Shown here in pieces: positions 61,815-64,000 of a DNA stretch of 64,000 bases; within the stretch, counting starts at the first letter, position 1, and each line of letters opens with the position of its first letter. This DNA is from Sporosarcina sp. FSL W7-1349 (GTDB taxonomy: Bacteria; Bacillota; Bacilli; Bacillales_A; Planococcaceae): the NCBI RefSeq assembly GCF_038003045.1, contig NZ_JBBOOK010000002.1:558001-622000 (forward strand), in the 5' to 3' direction. The position numbers and the translations under genes were made by a program. Under the pieces are notes generated by a model. That model did not search any database, was not told where the DNA came from, and worked only from the letters and a program-made list of their open reading frames with translations.

Positions 61815-61999
61815 CAGTTTTTTCCTCCTTCATTTTTCGGGAAAAGGAAAAACGAAATGCCCCCGCTCACGATCATTGCTCCAATGGTAATGAATACACG
61901 AGATGTCGGCGGGACTTCCTGATAATTTTTACTCAACATCATCCAGCTGAACCCGCCGACAACGAACATAATCGGGATGATAAATTTCAAAGCTCTCAA
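61814..61999 (-). CDS. Small two-span membrane protein
   Basis: 61 residues, two hydrophobic spans (about 5-22 and 35-53) linked by KNYQEVPPTSR. TTG start at 61999, 6 bases after GAGGGTG, with a very strong terminator at the stop codon, which together argue for a real gene despite its size. Function unknown. It lies alone between bioY and the divergent S-box unit. Confidence 0.65.
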   Translation of the reverse strand: MRALKFIIPIMFVVGGFSWMMLSKNYQEVPPTSRVFITIGAMIVSGGISFFLFPKNEGGKN

Positions 62000-62130
62000 T
62001 CATTTCACCCTCTGCTTGCTTTGTTCTGATGCTTTCTATAATACCACACTCCTGGAACAGAATTCGCTTTTGGTAAAACAGACCCTACTCCTCCTAATCC
62101 GATACATTACTCGGGATTTTCAGAAAAGAC

Positions 62131-62159
62131 TTGACGTCAGGGCTTTTTAACGATACGAT
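62131..62159 (+). promoter_or_regulatory. Promoter of the S-box leader
   Basis: TTGACG (62131-62136), 17-bp spacer, TACGAT (62154-62159), about 30 bp before the riboswitch. Confidence 0.7.
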
Positions 62160-62187
62160 GTTTTCAACAATTCAAATAAAATAATGA

Positions 62188-62292
62188 TTCTTATCAAGAG
62201 AAGCTGAGGGAACTGGCCCGGGGAAGCTTCAGCAACCAGCCGGGCGGCAAGGTGCTACCTCCAGCAGGCCTCAATCGCCTGGAAGATAAGAA
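62188..62292 (+). promoter_or_regulatory. SAM-I (S-box) riboswitch
   Basis: P1 TTCTTATC (62188-62195) pairs with GATAAGAA (62285-62292); inside are the conserved AGAGAAGCTGAGGGA, GGCAACC-like AGCAACCAGC, the AAGGTGCTA joint and CAATCGCCTGG. A terminator follows. High SAM should stop transcription of the downstream methionine gene. Confidence 0.97.
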
Positions 62293-62311
62293 GGAGTGAA
62301 TATACACGTCT

Positions 62312-62342
62312 AAAGCCTTCTTTCTGAATGAAGGCTTTTTTT
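62312..62342 (+). terminator. S-box terminator
   Basis: AAAGCCTTC/GAAGGCTTT (62312-62320, 62330-62338) with a run of T to 62342; the regulated terminator of the SAM riboswitch. Confidence 0.93.
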
Positions 62343-62372
62343 ACTTTAATTAAGAAAGGGAGAACAAAATCC

Positions 62373-64000
62373 ATGTCATTGCTAGATAAATTGAAAACCG
62401 ATGTGCTGACCGCTGATGGTGCCATCGGGACTCTACTTTATTCGTATGGAATCGACTTTTGCTATGAAGAATTGAATGTTGAAAAGCCTGAAATTATTGA
62501 AAAGATCCACCAAGATTATATCCAGGCGGGAGCAGACGTCATTCAGACGAACACTTACAGCGCGAACGCTCTGAAACTGGCACGCTATGGCATGGAAGAC
62601 CGGGTGAAAGAGTTCAATGAGGCAGCCATCCAGATTGCGAAGAAAGCGGCGGCTCCCGGCGGACAGTTTGTGCTCGGTACGATTGGGGGCATTCGCGGCA
62701 TCCGGAAAAGCGATGCTACCTTGCAAGAAATCCAGTCGATCGTCCAGCAACAGGCGCAACATTTGCTGATGGGAGATCCAGATGGAATTTTGCTCGAAAC
62801 ATATTACGATTTTGAGGAATTATCCGCTGTCGTCCAGTTGCTTCGCACTATGACCGACACCCCGATCATCGCCCAAGTATCGATGGATGAACCGGGCGTG
62901 TTGCAAAACGGTCTTTCCTTGAATGAAGCACTTCATCGATTGGAGGCGCTCGGTGCGGATGTAGTCGGCGTCAACTGTCGTCTCGGCCCGTTCCATACAA
63001 ACCAAGCATTTGAAGAAGTCACTTTGCCGGAGAAGGCATTTTTATCCGCCTACCCGAATGCGAGCCTTCTTGACGTAGAAGATGGCCGGATCGTCTATGT
63101 ATCCGAAGCGGATTATTTCGGCCGGGCCGCCCTGTCCCTTCGCAATGAAGGGGTCCGTTTGATCGGCGGCTGCTGCGGTACGACACCGAAGCATATTGAA
63201 GCGGCGAAAAAACAGCTCGCCGGACTGGCGCCAGTCGTGGCGAAAGAAGTGAAACAGCAGAAACCGGTCGTCATCCGGGAAGCAAAACCGGCTGTCAACG
63301 AACCGATCCACGAAAAAGTGAAGCGGGAGCGGTCTGTCATCGTCGAACTCGACACGCCGCGGACACTAGAAATTGAAAAATTCGTCGAAGGTGCCAACTT
63401 GCTGAACGAAGCAGGTGTCGATGCCATCACAATGGCCGATAACTCGCTCGCCTCGCCGCGGATCAGCAATGTTGCAATGGGCGCAATCTTGAAACAACAG
63501 TACAACATCCGGCCGCTCATCCATATTACATGCCGTGACCGTAACCTGATCGGCTTACAATCACATTTGATGGGGCTGGATGCGCTCGATATCCAAGATA
63601 TTCTAGCCGTTACGGGAGACCCGACGAAAGTGGGCGACTTCCCGGGTGCAACCAATGTCTACGACGTCAACAGTATGGAATTAACACAACTGATCAAGCA
63701 GTTGAATGAAGGGATTTCCTTCTCCGGCAAACCGCTGAAGAAGAAAGCATCCTTCTCGGTCGCAGCCGCCTTCAACCCGAATGTCCGGGTGGTAGAGCGT
63801 GCCGTCAAGCGGTTGGAGAAGAAAATTGAAAGCGGCGCAGATTATTTCATCAGCCAGCCGGTTTATTCAAAAGAGAAGATTGAGGAAATCTACGAAGCGA
63901 CGAAACATCTTGATACACCGATTTTCATCGGCATCATGCCGTTGACGAATATCCGAAACGCGGAATTCCTGCATAATGAAGTGCCAGGCATCAAATTATC
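62373..64000 (+). CDS. yitJ: Bifunctional homocysteine S-methyltransferase / methylenetetrahydrofolate reductase (YitJ type), 5' part
   Basis: 542 codons visible, cut by the window end. The N-terminal homocysteine methyltransferase domain (about 1-285) has TADGAIGTLL and zinc ligands C202 (VNCRLGP), C267 and C268 (IGGCCGTTP). From about residue 325 the sequence follows the MTHFR domain (IVELDTPRTLEIEK, LAVTGDPTKVGD, ADYFISQPVYS). The fusion makes methyl-THF and passes the methyl group to homocysteine. ATG at 62373 behind AAAGGGAG. Controlled by the SAM riboswitch. Confidence 0.95.
   Translation, partial: MSLLDKLKTDVLTADGAIGTLLYSYGIDFCYEELNVEKPEIIEKIHQDYIQAGADVIQTNTYSANALKLARYGMEDRVKEFNEAAIQIAKKAAAPGGQFVLGTIGGIRGIRKSDATLQEIQSIVQQQAQHLLMGDPDGILLETYYDFEELSAVVQLLRTMTDTPIIAQVSMDEPGVLQNGLSLNEALHRLEALGADVVGVNCRLGPFHTNQAFEEVTLPEKAFLSAYPNASLLDVEDGRIVYVSEADYFGRAALSLRNEGVRLIGGCCGTTPKHIEAAKKQLAGLAPVVAKEVKQQKPVVIREAKPAVNEPIHEKVKRERSVIVELDTPRTLEIEKFVEGANLLNEAGVDAITMADNSLASPRISNVAMGAILKQQYNIRPLIHITCRDRNLIGLQSHLMGLDALDIQDILAVTGDPTKVGDFPGATNVYDVNSMELTQLIKQLNEGISFSGKPLKKKASFSVAAAFNPNVRVVERAVKRLEKKIESGADYFISQPVYSKEKIEEIYEATKHLDTPIFIGIMPLTNIRNAEFLHNEVPGIKL

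Overview
The window is from a low-to-moderate GC Gram-positive bacterium of the order Bacillales. Gene order follows the Bacillus subtilis ctsR-to-rpsI block almost gene for gene, and the protein sequences read as Bacillales throughout. Gene content (no disA between radA and yacL, no map between adk and infA) and the general look of the proteins suggest the Planococcaceae/Sporosarcina side of the order; the family assignment is inference. No tRNA, rRNA or CRISPR array is visible. Apart from the two ends and the 57.7 kb gene, everything is on the minus strand.

Layout. (1) 1-3068, plus strand: right end of an integrative element of the Tn916/ICEBs1 type, visibly AT-richer than the rest: FtsK-like coupling ATPase (cut by the window edge), Rep_trans/MobT relaxase, excisionase and tyrosine integrase, abutting the 3' end of rpsI. 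(2) 3069-7336: rpsI, rplM, truA and the ECF transporter core ecfT-ecfA2-ecfA1, with a structured, attenuator-like leader in front of ecfA1. (3) 7737-21994: the S10-spc-alpha ribosomal super-operon read from rpsJ to rplQ, with secY, adk, infA and rpoA. (4) 22767-27700: str operon rplGB-rpsL-rpsG-fusA-tufA. Between tufA and rpsJ lies a degenerate 20-bp tandem array. (5) 27832-35422: rpoB and rpoC, separated by an unusually long structured spacer. (6) 35652-39978: rplK, rplA, rplJ, rplL, a methyltransferase, nusG, secE, rpmG, with an L10 leader and several consensus promoters. (7) 40126-48875: sigH, rae1, rlmB, mrnC, cysS, cysE under a cysteine T-box, then gltX, ispF, ispD, yacL. (8) 49131-55400: radA and the CtsR heat-shock genes clpC, mcsB, mcsA, ctsR, with two CtsR boxes. 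(9) 55880-64000: accessory and biosynthetic genes: two uncharacterised membrane proteins facing each other across sigma-W-like promoters, a MerR regulator with a membrane-protein partner, bioB-bioY under a BirA-like operator, a small membrane protein, and an S-box-controlled YitJ-type methionine synthase/MTHFR fusion cut by the window end.

Most of the window is the translation/transcription core of the cell. The regulatory layer is unusually readable: ribosomal-protein leaders (L13, L10, S10 regions), attenuator-like hairpins ahead of rpoB, nusG and ecfA1, a T-box, an S-box, CtsR boxes, a BirA-like site, a MerR dyad and ECF-sigma-type promoters. The least explained pieces are the 20-bp phased array upstream of rpsJ, the ecfA1 leader, the hairpin cluster between rpoB and rpoC, and the divergent sigma-W-like promoter pair.
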